A DNA stretch of 55,826 nt from Fibrobacter sp. (GTDB lineage: Bacteria > Fibrobacterota > Fibrobacteria > Fibrobacterales > Fibrobacteraceae), in NCBI GenBank assembly GCA_017615055.1, contig JAGAAW010000074.1, positions 1 through 55,826 on the forward strand, written 5' to 3'. Numbering within the stretch: position 1 is the stretch's first letter; each line of letters begins with the position of its first letter. The notes beneath the pieces were generated by a model, which saw only the letters and a list, made by a program, of their open reading frames with translations, made no database searches and was not told the origin of the DNA. Shown piece by piece: positions 25,578 to 33,274 of this stretch. Made by a program: the position numbers and the translations under genes.

Positions 25578-28500
25578 TTATTTACCGCACTTTGACTTGA
25601 TTTCGTTCAAAAGCTCTTCCGTACGTTTAGTACTTTCATCAAACGGCCCAAGGTACTGCATGCGCACGTCATAGGACTTTTGCGCATAGTCCCAAGCCTC
25701 GTCAAGCCGGTTCATCTTGTTCAGGATATAGGCAAGAGTGTAATGGCGTTTTGCGATAAACTTCTGATCCGAAGCATATTCTTTTAACGCATCATTCAAC
25801 AATTGCTGAGCCATTTTATAGGCTTCTTCTAGACGCCCAACTGATGCATATAAGAGAGCCAATGTATCAGTTCCTTCAATGCGACTCTTATTACTGACAT
25901 TCGGATTCTTGCTTATCAACGCCAAAACTTTCTCTGCATAAGGAACACCTTTTTCCGGTTCATTCTTTAAGAAATAGAAGAAAGCCAAAGAATTCTGTGC
26001 GGATACCGTCTTTATGCTTTCTCCTCCTGTTAATCGTTCCTGGCGTTCCAAATTATCCTTATACAACTCTTCCGCTTCATCGTACATTGCGCTATGGGCA
26101 TATAAATCAGCAAGATACCACCTAGCCCATATCGTTCTGGGATGGTCCTCGCCAAGGGTGCTCCGCATTCGTTCTAGGGTCTCTTTTCGCAGTTCCAACG
26201 CCTTTTCGTACTGGCCCAATTTTTCATAATCAATAGCCATATTACCCAAGGCCTCTATCGTGTTCGGAACATCTTCGCCCTGGGTATCCCTATAGCGATC
26301 ATAGACTTCCTGACGGAGGGCAAGGGCTTCCTGGTAGTGGCCAAGCTGTTCCAATGCATATGCTACACGCCATATAGCATTCAACGTATCAGGGTGGTTC
26401 TCACCTAAGAGTGCCCTACGTTTTTCCAAGGCCTGTTCCATTAATGACAACATATCAGAATAGCGGCCCATCAGCCCATACGTTTTAGACAAAGTCTCAA
26501 TGGTCCCAATTGTTGTCAGATGATCTTCCCCTAAAATTCTCCGACTACGTTCCAAGGTATCTTGCCGTAACTGAACGGCCTTGTCGTATTGGCCCAAATT
26601 TTCATAACCGATAGCAAGGTTCCCCAACGCAATTATTGTTCTCTGGTAGTCCTCGCCCAGTGTTTCCTTGTAACGGCAATAAACTTCCTGACGGAGGGCC
26701 AGGGCTTCCTGGTAACGGCCTTGTTGCTCCAATGCCCACGCCACACCCCACATGTCATTTAATGTATTGGGATGGTCATCACCAAGAAGTTTCCGGCTCT
26801 TTTCCAGGATTAACTTCCGTAACGACAACATGTCAGAATAGCGGCCCATCAGACAATATGTTTTAACAAGATATCGCATATGTTCTAATGTTTTGGGATT
26901 GTTCTCCCCCAAAATGGCCTTCATGCGCTTTACAGCCTCATTCCGATATTCAATAGCCTTGTCATACTGGCCCAAATTTTCATAATTAATAGCAACGAAT
27001 CCAAGTGCTTCTATCGTTTTCTCGCCATTCTCACCCTGGGTGGCCCTATAGCGTTCATACAGTTCCTGGCGGAGGGCCAAAGCCTCCCGATAGCGTCCCA
27101 ACTTTTCCATTGAATAGGCTACTCGCCATATACTGTTCAGCGTATCAGCATCATTTTCTCCAAAAACCCATCTGCGCCATCTTAGGACTTTTTCCTTCAG
27201 CGGCAAGGCCTTTGCATAAAGCCCCATTTCGTCGTATATAATGGATACATCAAGTATAGCCTGAGCACGTTTAAGAATATCTTTACGAGGACTGTTTTTT
27301 ATCTTCTCATGACGATCTATCAGTAAAGTCAGGGCTTCTTTATACTTTCCCAGCATACGGAGTGATTCAGCATAATTACCTTGAGCAGTCAACGTAATCG
27401 CGGCACCGGCACCCTGCAATTTTGCATATAGCTCGTATGCAGCTTTCGCCATTTCCGCAGATTCATTGTACCGTCCCATGCCGCGAAGCCAAAAGGAATA
27501 ATTCATCTGCACATGGGCATACAAACGGCTTTCTTTATTCTGAGATGCTCTTTCCCAAAAAGGCTTGAACAATTCTTCTATGGAATGGAAACGCATTATG
27601 GCGTTCAGCTTATTTATATGCGGACGAATATGATCTGAATAGAATATAAGAAGCTTCTCGTCTTCTGTGTAGTACCTAACGGCCTGTTTCAGCAAAACGC
27701 CAACATAATACACGAAATCAGAGGAAAAGGCATCAAGCCCTTGGAGCTTTTCCTCACAATAGTGAATCGCCGCAGAAACGGCCTTCTCCCTTATACTGTC
27801 GGGGCAGTCCTTGTACAGCACGTCCCCTACGGTCTGGTGCAGGTTATATTGCCCCTTTTCCGACTCGATGATAAAGGAAAGCCCCTTCACCTTCTCGTAG
27901 GTCGTCACGCTGTAATTCGGGAGCACTTTCGGCCCTATCTCAAGCGCCATCTCGTCGGTCCACACGCCCAGGCAAGACAGTATGTAGACAATGTCCTTCC
28001 TGGCGTCATCCATGTAGCGCGCGAACCGCTCAATCAAGACATAGATATCTTCGCCGAAGTTCTCGATTCTAGGGACGTCACCGTTCCCGATCAAGGAGAG
28101 ATACCTGTCCACGCAAAGGTCCAGATATACGGGCGTTCCGTTCGTGAGCTTATAGATGCCATCCTGGAGTTCAGCATCCTCGATCCCCGCATGCTGCAGA
28201 AAGTTCTTCGCATCCGTTTCAGAAAGGCTACCCAGGTTATGCTGCTCCAATACATTATCAACATTCCAATCTTTCGGCCACTTGAGCATTTCACGACCGG
28301 CAATAACCCAAAATACACCGGGAGCATTCAATATCAAGCCGTTGTTATCGTCCCTCAGCCAAAGGTCATTGTTCAGCGGGGCTCCAATGGCAGACATTTC
28401 GTTTACCAGCTGCTCGTAGGTATCCAGGAAAATCACCAGAGGCTCATCTTTCCCTTCCATGTTTTTCGCTATGTCGCGAGCGAAAAGAACAGGGAGGTAT

Positions 28501-29108
28501 TCCAGCAGGTCTTCGGGAGACAGGGCATCTATCTTCTTGATTTCCTGGCGGTTTTTTATGTTCTTGAAGGCCACGATGCCCTTATCTGCAAGCCCAGCCA
28601 CCAAGGTCGCAATCCCGACAACGGGAATATCCTCGACGAAATCAAGGGCACACCTAAAAATCTCGCTGCGCTCTATGAAAGACTTTACCTCCGGCCTGTC
28701 ACAGTTCTCGCCAATTTTTTTCGCATAGGCATAGCAGCCAATATCGAACAGTGGAAAATTGAACTTGTAGTCGTCCGCAAGCTTGTTGCGCAAGGCCTCC
28801 AGGACTGCACGGGGCTCCTGCTTCAAGTTGAAATCGAAATAGACGTGCAGAGGCAGGCCAATCGTTTTTGCAGCAGCGGCCTCATCCATCTCCTTTATGA
28901 TCTGCTTCAGCAGGGACGACTTGCCGATGCCGCCCACGCCATAGTAGACAAGGACCTTGGCGTCACGATCTTCCGGGGCAACATTGAACATGTTCTCCTT
29001 GAACTGGTCATAACACTTCCAGAACGCCTTGCGTGGTTCCTCACGGTCCGTAAATATGCGGGTTGCCTGCGGAATGGATGTCTCTTGCGTGCGAATCTTT
29101 TTTCCCAT
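25578..29108 (-). CDS. STAND-type ATPase with C-terminal TPR array (candidate defence sensor)
   Basis: 1,176 residues from ATG 29108 (MGKKIRTQ), chosen because GAGAGG lies 5 bases upstream; the longer frame starts with TTG. Walker A GVGGIGKSS (57-65), Walker B LVIFLDTYEQL (about 224-234), then a winged-helix-like region (to about 480) give an NB-ARC/STAND core. The rest is TPR repeats of the kinesin-light-chain kind (42 residues each). Three successive blocks of three TPRs (126 residues) are near copies. No effector such as TIR, nuclease or protease is recognisable at the N-terminus, where such proteins usually carry one: the ATPase starts after only ~55 residues. Family knowledge: STAND proteins oligomerise after ligand binding to the repeats and many are phage sensors (Avs). 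Divergent from the nuclease-helicase gene. Confidence 0.85.
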   Translation of the reverse strand: MGKKIRTQETSIPQATRIFTDREEPRKAFWKCYDQFKENMFNVAPEDRDAKVLVYYGVGGIGKSSLLKQIIKEMDEAAAAKTIGLPLHVYFDFNLKQEPRAVLEALRNKLADDYKFNFPLFDIGCYAYAKKIGENCDRPEVKSFIERSEIFRCALDFVEDIPVVGIATLVAGLADKGIVAFKNIKNRQEIKKIDALSPEDLLEYLPVLFARDIAKNMEGKDEPLVIFLDTYEQLVNEMSAIGAPLNNDLWLRDDNNGLILNAPGVFWVIAGREMLKWPKDWNVDNVLEQHNLGSLSETDAKNFLQHAGIEDAELQDGIYKLTNGTPVYLDLCVDRYLSLIGNGDVPRIENFGEDIYVLIERFARYMDDARKDIVYILSCLGVWTDEMALEIGPKVLPNYSVTTYEKVKGLSFIIESEKGQYNLHQTVGDVLYKDCPDSIREKAVSAAIHYCEEKLQGLDAFSSDFVYYVGVLLKQAVRYYTEDEKLLIFYSDHIRPHINKLNAIMRFHSIEELFKPFWERASQNKESRLYAHVQMNYSFWLRGMGRYNESAEMAKAAYELYAKLQGAGAAITLTAQGNYAESLRMLGKYKEALTLLIDRHEKIKNSPRKDILKRAQAILDVSIIYDEMGLYAKALPLKEKVLRWRRWVFGENDADTLNSIWRVAYSMEKLGRYREALALRQELYERYRATQGENGEKTIEALGFVAINYENLGQYDKAIEYRNEAVKRMKAILGENNPKTLEHMRYLVKTYCLMGRYSDMLSLRKLILEKSRKLLGDDHPNTLNDMWGVAWALEQQGRYQEALALRQEVYCRYKETLGEDYQRTIIALGNLAIGYENLGQYDKAVQLRQDTLERSRRILGEDHLTTIGTIETLSKTYGLMGRYSDMLSLMEQALEKRRALLGENHPDTLNAIWRVAYALEQLGHYQEALALRQEVYDRYRDTQGEDVPNTIEALGNMAIDYEKLGQYEKALELRKETLERMRSTLGEDHPRTIWARWYLADLYAHSAMYDEAEELYKDNLERQERLTGGESIKTVSAQNSLAFFYFLKNEPEKGVPYAEKVLALISKNPNVSNKSRIEGTDTLALLYASVGRLEEAYKMAQQLLNDALKEYASDQKFIAKRHYTLAYILNKMNRLDEAWDYAQKSYDVRMQYLGPFDESTKRTEELLNEIKSKCGK
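25980..27180 (-). repeat. 378-bp higher-order repeats in the TPR region
   Basis: Three 126-residue blocks, each of three TPRs, recur at a 378-bp period (compare the segments near 27124, 26746 and 26368). Each holds, in order, YREALALRQE/YQEALALRQEVY, a YENLGQYDKA-type unit and an LMGRYSDMLSL-type unit, although the last block lacks the third unit in full. The period shows duplication by blocks rather than by single TPRs. Confidence 0.75.
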
Positions 29109-29196
29109 AGTAGCCTCTCGGGGCAATTATAGATAATTTGGCATGCCCAACAAGCCTTTTTGTATATATATTATGAAAAACAAAAGGATCCCTCTC

Positions 29197-30936
29197 ATGT
29201 CTACCATCCGCAAAAGACTCTCCTCGAATTCCACATCCCGCTCAGAAAAAACACTGTTTGGTGCAGCAGCCTGCCTGAACGACGAATGGGATGTCTGGAT
29301 GAACCCGCACCTGAACTTTGCGGTCAAGAAAAACGGCTGCAGCGTGGACCACGAGGTCGACTGCATACTGTACCACAAAGAACACGGCATGCTCCTGATC
29401 GAGTGCAAGGACGGCCACATCTCTACGGAAGAGGCCCAGGGTACCGAAGAGGGATTTATCTGGAAGCAGGGCAAGCGCGTAATGGACCGTTCCCCCGTAA
29501 AGCAAGTCAAGGAGAGCATCCACCCGCTCCACGACTACTTCAGCGAGATGTTCCCCAAGATTGGGCGCAACACCTACTACAAGGTGCGCGTGCAGTGGGC
29601 GGTATGCTTCCCCGACATGAACAGCATGGAAAAGATTGGCAGCAACGCCATACAGCCCAAGCGCATCATTTTCAGTTCCGATCTCAAATCCTACAACACC
29701 CTGGAACGCAAGGTCAAGAAAATCCTCGAGACCAAGGAGAAGTCGTATGGCGACAGGCCATTCCCCAACGACGTGCTGAGCGACTATGACTACGGCAGGC
29801 TAGTAAGCTTCCTGGGATGTTTCGACGAGCCGACCTGGCCGGAACTCTGGGAAATGGAATCCGGCGCGCGCGTAGAGCCCACCGAAATCCAGGAAATGCT
29901 GATGGAATCCATCACCCGTAACCCGCGCATGCAGATAGAGGGCGTCGCCGGGTCCGGAAAGTCGCTCATGGTGATGTGGGAGACCCGCCGGCTTGTCGCG
30001 GAGGGCAAGCGCGTCGCCGTGCTCTGCTACAACGACCTGCTGGCAGAGCAGATGCGCGACAACATCAAGGCGCGCGGCTTCGACGACACCCAGGTGATGG
30101 CGGCAAGTTTCCACAAGATGGCCGCCAAGTACGTGCGCACCGCAAAAATCAAGGGCATAGCCCGCCACGAGCCCGAAGACGCCGAGGCAAAAACGGAATA
30201 CTACAAGGCCCTGGTCGCAAGCCTGCCCACCGCGCTGAAGCAGCTCCGCGACGGAAAGAAGAAAATGTTCTTTGACGCGCTCATCATCGACGAAGGGCAG
30301 GATTTCGAGAACGGCTGGCTCGACATGGCGCTGCAGCTGCTGAATGACCCGCAAAAAGGGACCGTGCGCTTTTTCTACGACCCCAAGCAGACCATATACA
30401 AGGACCGCGAGACACTCGGGAACAAGACCTTCGGCGCGATGCCCATAATGGTGCTCAAGCGCGGGTTCCGCTGCACAAAGCGGATACTGGAATGGGTCCA
30501 CGACACGACCGACATCAGGATCCCCTGCTACGACAACACCCCGGAAGGGCGCCCGGTGGACGTGCGCGTATATACCGACCCCGGCGAACAGGTGGACCTG
30601 CTGTACAAGGAAATCGAGCGGCTCAAGAAAAAGGGCGTGGAACCCGAGGACATCCTCGTCGTATCGCTGCGCAGCCGCAGGAATTCGGGACTTGCCGCGC
30701 TGAACAACGACGTTTTCCAGTGGAGCGACATCAGCGACTCCCTGAACGGGGCCGCGATAAACATCGTATCGGCATACCGCTACAAGGGACTCGACAAGCG
30801 CGTAGTGATCCTCACGGACATGGAGCCCTCCAAGAACGCCCCGGGAGCCCCGCACAGCAACGCGCACCTGATCCTGGTCGGCGCCACAAGGGCCAAGGAG
30901 AACCTAATAGTCTTCAAGCAGCGGCATAAGATGTAG
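29197..30936 (+). CDS. NERD-domain nuclease fused to SF1 (UvrD-like) helicase
   Basis: 579 residues from ATG 29197 (AAAAGGA about 9 bases before it); earlier ATGs at 29143 and 29173 lie on or before a TATATATATT -10-like element. Residues about 15-130 form a NERD (nuclease-related) domain: DHEVDCIL (51-58) and LIECKDGH (68-75) give the PD-(D/E)XK-like acidic and Lys residues. The helicase follows: Walker A GVAGSGKS (249-256), DEGQDF near 364 (Walker B), RYKGLDKRVVI and VGATRAKE (late motifs). Such nuclease-helicase fusions occur in phage-defence islands (the Nhi system has a comparable plan), but identity with Nhi is not claimed. Divergent from the STAND gene, 88 bases apart. Confidence 0.85.
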   Translation: MSTIRKRLSSNSTSRSEKTLFGAAACLNDEWDVWMNPHLNFAVKKNGCSVDHEVDCILYHKEHGMLLIECKDGHISTEEAQGTEEGFIWKQGKRVMDRSPVKQVKESIHPLHDYFSEMFPKIGRNTYYKVRVQWAVCFPDMNSMEKIGSNAIQPKRIIFSSDLKSYNTLERKVKKILETKEKSYGDRPFPNDVLSDYDYGRLVSFLGCFDEPTWPELWEMESGARVEPTEIQEMLMESITRNPRMQIEGVAGSGKSLMVMWETRRLVAEGKRVAVLCYNDLLAEQMRDNIKARGFDDTQVMAASFHKMAAKYVRTAKIKGIARHEPEDAEAKTEYYKALVASLPTALKQLRDGKKKMFFDALIIDEGQDFENGWLDMALQLLNDPQKGTVRFFYDPKQTIYKDRETLGNKTFGAMPIMVLKRGFRCTKRILEWVHDTTDIRIPCYDNTPEGRPVDVRVYTDPGEQVDLLYKEIERLKKKGVEPEDILVVSLRSRRNSGLAALNNDVFQWSDISDSLNGAAINIVSAYRYKGLDKRVVILTDMEPSKNAPGAPHSNAHLILVGATRAKENLIVFKQRHKM

Positions 30937-30960
30937 GGGGGCTCCACAAGCACCAGTACA

Positions 30961-31082
30961 TTTCCCAAATCTCACTAAAAACATGCGATTTGGGAGATTA
31001 TCAATCATTTTTGGCATATATTTTCCCAAATCTCATAAAAAAATTCACTTTTGGGGAATTATCAAGCCATTTTTATATATAT
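30961..31082 (+). repeat. Imperfect tandem duplication with inverted repeats, upstream of the DUF234-type ATPase
   Basis: Two consecutive ~61-bp units (about 30961-31020 and 31021-31082), each TTTCCCAAATCTCA..., a central A-rich stretch, (T)TTTGGG, GA-ATTATCAA and TTTTT. Unit 1 holds a perfect 8-bp inverted repeat CCCAAATC/GATTTGGG (30964-30971, 30987-30994); unit 2 keeps CCCAAA/TTTGGG. They fill the promoter region of the downstream gene and look like two operator sites or two alternative leaders. Confidence 0.75.
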
Positions 31083-31110
31083 TTAATAAAAAAACAACAT
31101 GAGGGTGTCG

Positions 31111-32547
31111 ATGAACTTGATTGGACGAAATCGCGAAATAGCAGAACTCGACCGGTGTCTAAAAAGCGACCAGTCGGAATTTGTTGTCGTTTACGGACGT
31201 CGTCGCGTAGGCAAGACCTTCCTTGTAGAAGAATTCTTCAACCGCCAATACGACTTTTCTTTTGTCGGTGGCCACAACCTGCCGGTAAAAAAACAGTTGC
31301 GCAATTTTGCAAAAGCCATTAAGCATTACGCGCACCTGGTCGAACAGCCCAAGCTCACCGATTGGTCCGAAGCATTTGATTCCCTGACAGAATGGATCAA
31401 GTCGCAGCCCAGCGAACATAAAAAAATCATCTTTTTTGATGAAATGCCATGGATTGACACCCCAAAATCGGACTTTGTCGAAGAATTCGAGAACTTCTGG
31501 AATGGTTGGGCAACTCGTCGCAAAGACATTTTATTTATTGCGACGGGCAGCGCGACCAGCTGGATGATCGACAAGCTCGTCGAGAACCAGGGTGGGCTGC
31601 ATTGTCGCATTACGAACAGCATCTACCTGAGCCCCTTTACTCTTTACGAATCGGAACAATACCTCCGCGCCAGAAGATGTGCGTGGGACAGATACCAGAT
31701 TCTCCAGGCATACATGATTTTGGGCGGGATTCCGTTTTACTGGAGCCTATTGGACACCCGCTTGAGCCTCGTCCAAAACATCGACCGTCTTTTCTTTCGT
31801 AAGAATGCATTGCTGCAAATAGAATTTGACGAACTCTACAACGCTTTGTTCACCCACGCAGAATACTACATACAGGTGGTGCAATTGCTGTCAGACAACA
31901 AAGAAGGGTTGACCCGCCCCCAGATAGAGAAAAAGGTCAATTTTGACGGCAAAACGCTGACCGCTGTGCTGAAAAACCTCGAACGGTGCGATTTCGTTTT
32001 GCGTTATAGTCAGCTCGGCAACAAGGTCAAGGACGCCATCTACCGCCTGTCTGATTTTTATACGCTCTTTTATTTCAAGTATGTGCAGGCGAACAACTCC
32101 CTTGATGAACAATGGTGGAGCAAGCATTTCAACTCGCATAGCGTAGAAAGCTGGCAGGGGCAGACTTTTGAGCTTGTCTGCATGATGCATGTCGATGCCA
32201 TCAAGCAGAAGCTGGGCATCGCCGGTATAGCGACGGAAGTATCTGCATGGAGATACGTCCCCAAAAGCGATTCTGAAAAGGGAGCCCAGATAGATATGGT
32301 CATTTCGAGGGCGGACAGGGTGATAAACCTGTGCGAAATGAAGTTCGCGTTGGGCAAGTATCAGGTGTCCGCGGATTACGCCGATTACATTCGCGACAGG
32401 GCCGAACTGTTCCGAGCCAAGACAAAAACTAAATACGCCATCGTACCTACAATGGTGACAACCTACGGCGTTGCCGAAGGTGCCAACAGCAGCATTGCAC
32501 AGCAAGAAATCACGATGGAAGACCTGTTCAGAAGAAACGAGTCGTAA
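31111..32547 (+). CDS. AAA-type ATPase of the archaeal-ATPase/DUF234 group
   Basis: 478 residues from ATG 31111, with GAGGG 5 bases upstream; the ATG at 31099 overlaps that site. Walker A YGRRRVGKTF (28-37), Walker B IIFFDEMPW (about 107-115), sensor IATGSATSW. A winged-helix part (about 250-320) and a C-terminal DUF234-like region with QIDMVISR...LCEMKF, which fits the D...ExK core of a PD-(D/E)XK-type nuclease fold, follow. The family is common in many copies in bacteria and archaea and its role is poorly known; the nuclease-like tail suggests a mobile or defence-related function (inference). The gene is alone, with a repeated promoter region. Confidence 0.85.
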   Translation: MNLIGRNREIAELDRCLKSDQSEFVVVYGRRRVGKTFLVEEFFNRQYDFSFVGGHNLPVKKQLRNFAKAIKHYAHLVEQPKLTDWSEAFDSLTEWIKSQPSEHKKIIFFDEMPWIDTPKSDFVEEFENFWNGWATRRKDILFIATGSATSWMIDKLVENQGGLHCRITNSIYLSPFTLYESEQYLRARRCAWDRYQILQAYMILGGIPFYWSLLDTRLSLVQNIDRLFFRKNALLQIEFDELYNALFTHAEYYIQVVQLLSDNKEGLTRPQIEKKVNFDGKTLTAVLKNLERCDFVLRYSQLGNKVKDAIYRLSDFYTLFYFKYVQANNSLDEQWWSKHFNSHSVESWQGQTFELVCMMHVDAIKQKLGIAGIATEVSAWRYVPKSDSEKGAQIDMVISRADRVINLCEMKFALGKYQVSADYADYIRDRAELFRAKTKTKYAIVPTMVTTYGVAEGANSSIAQQEITMEDLFRRNES

Positions 32548-32594
32548 CCAAAAAGAAGGTTAATGGCGCATCCCATTTGACAAAAATTAGCCTC

Positions 32595-32641
32595 TGCACG
32601 ATAATATATGCAGAGGCTTTTAATAAGGAGTGCGCCATGGA
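32595..32641 (+). promoter_or_regulatory. Leader/promoter element shared with the gene at 25123 (copy 2)
   Basis: TGCACGATAATATATGCAGAGGC, AT stretch, AAGGAGTG and CCATGGA, as in copy 1. Here the element also forms a perfect 9-bp inverted repeat GCCTCTGCA / TGCAGAGGC (arms near 32590-32598 and 32609-32617) around the -10-like ATAATATA; copy 1 keeps only the right arm. The arrangement fits an operator. Confidence 0.55.
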
Positions 32642-33083
32642 CAAGACGAAAAAGTACCAAATCGTAAACGCCCGCGTGGAACAGGCCAGCGGGGGCCCGG
32701 ATATCGCCATCCTGGTGGCCGAAGTAGAACTGAAGCCCGCGAAGGGCGCGCCGTTCTTCTATACCCTCGTCGAATGCGAGGGCGCGCCGATGATCTACAA
32801 GACGGAATCGTCCGTTTTTGACTGGTGGATGGAGCCGGACGCATACGAGAGCGAACTCGACGACCTGCAGGACGCAGGCTCGGTGTACGAGGGCGAGAAC
32901 TACGACGAACTGTTCGAGGACCACAAGGGCATCGAGTGCTACGAGGGGCTCCGCTACCTCATCTACGTGATGCGCGCCAGCTGGGACAAGGCAGAGGCCT
33001 TCATCCAGGCAACCAAGGGCAAAAACCTCGACGAAATCGAGATTCCCGCGTCGGATGCCGAGGTGGAATGGAAAAGCGCTTGA
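32637..33083 (+). CDS. Unknown 148-aa acidic protein
   Basis: ATG at 32637 with AAGGAG 7 bases before it. 148 residues (MDKTKKYQIVNARVEQ at the start), strongly acidic in the middle (ESELDDLQDAG, YDELFEDHKG), with no signal peptide. A beta-strand-rich first half and helical second half are suggested by the pattern. Family not recognised. A good terminator follows. Codon use is GC-rich, like the chromosomal backbone and unlike the AT-richer helicase gene that follows, so the edge of the younger segment may lie at about 33,100 (inference). Confidence 0.65.
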   Translation: MDKTKKYQIVNARVEQASGGPDIAILVAEVELKPAKGAPFFYTLVECEGAPMIYKTESSVFDWWMEPDAYESELDDLQDAGSVYEGENYDELFEDHKGIECYEGLRYLIYVMRASWDKAEAFIQATKGKNLDEIEIPASDAEVEWKSA

Positions 33084-33106
33084 CGAAAGTTTCCGTTGTT
33101 GGTTGA

Positions 33107-33141
33107 AAAGGCCCGGTGACCTTTGGGTCATCGGGCTTTTT
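33107..33141 (+). terminator. Intrinsic terminator
   Basis: Stem GCCCGGTGACC / GGTCATCGGGC (one mismatch or G:T) with a 4-base loop, flanked by AAAA and TTTTT. It ends the 148-aa gene transcript before the helicase promoter. Confidence 0.85.
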
Positions 33142-33274
33142 CAGCACATCCTTACGGATTAGCGGAAGAATCTGGCTGTAAGGAACCACAATCAAGCTGC
33201 TTTTATAAAAAAACAAAAAAATATGTATATTATGTAAGTTCCTTTTAAGTCCCCTATATAAATCGGAGTACTAA

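Noticed and set aside
29143..29196. Earlier start of the nuclease-helicase gene at 29143
   Set aside because: It would place the start upstream of the TATATATATT -10-like element; the ATG at 29197 follows AAAAGGA.
30961..31082. CRISPR-like repeats
   Set aside because: Only two long imperfect units without spacers, and no cas genes.
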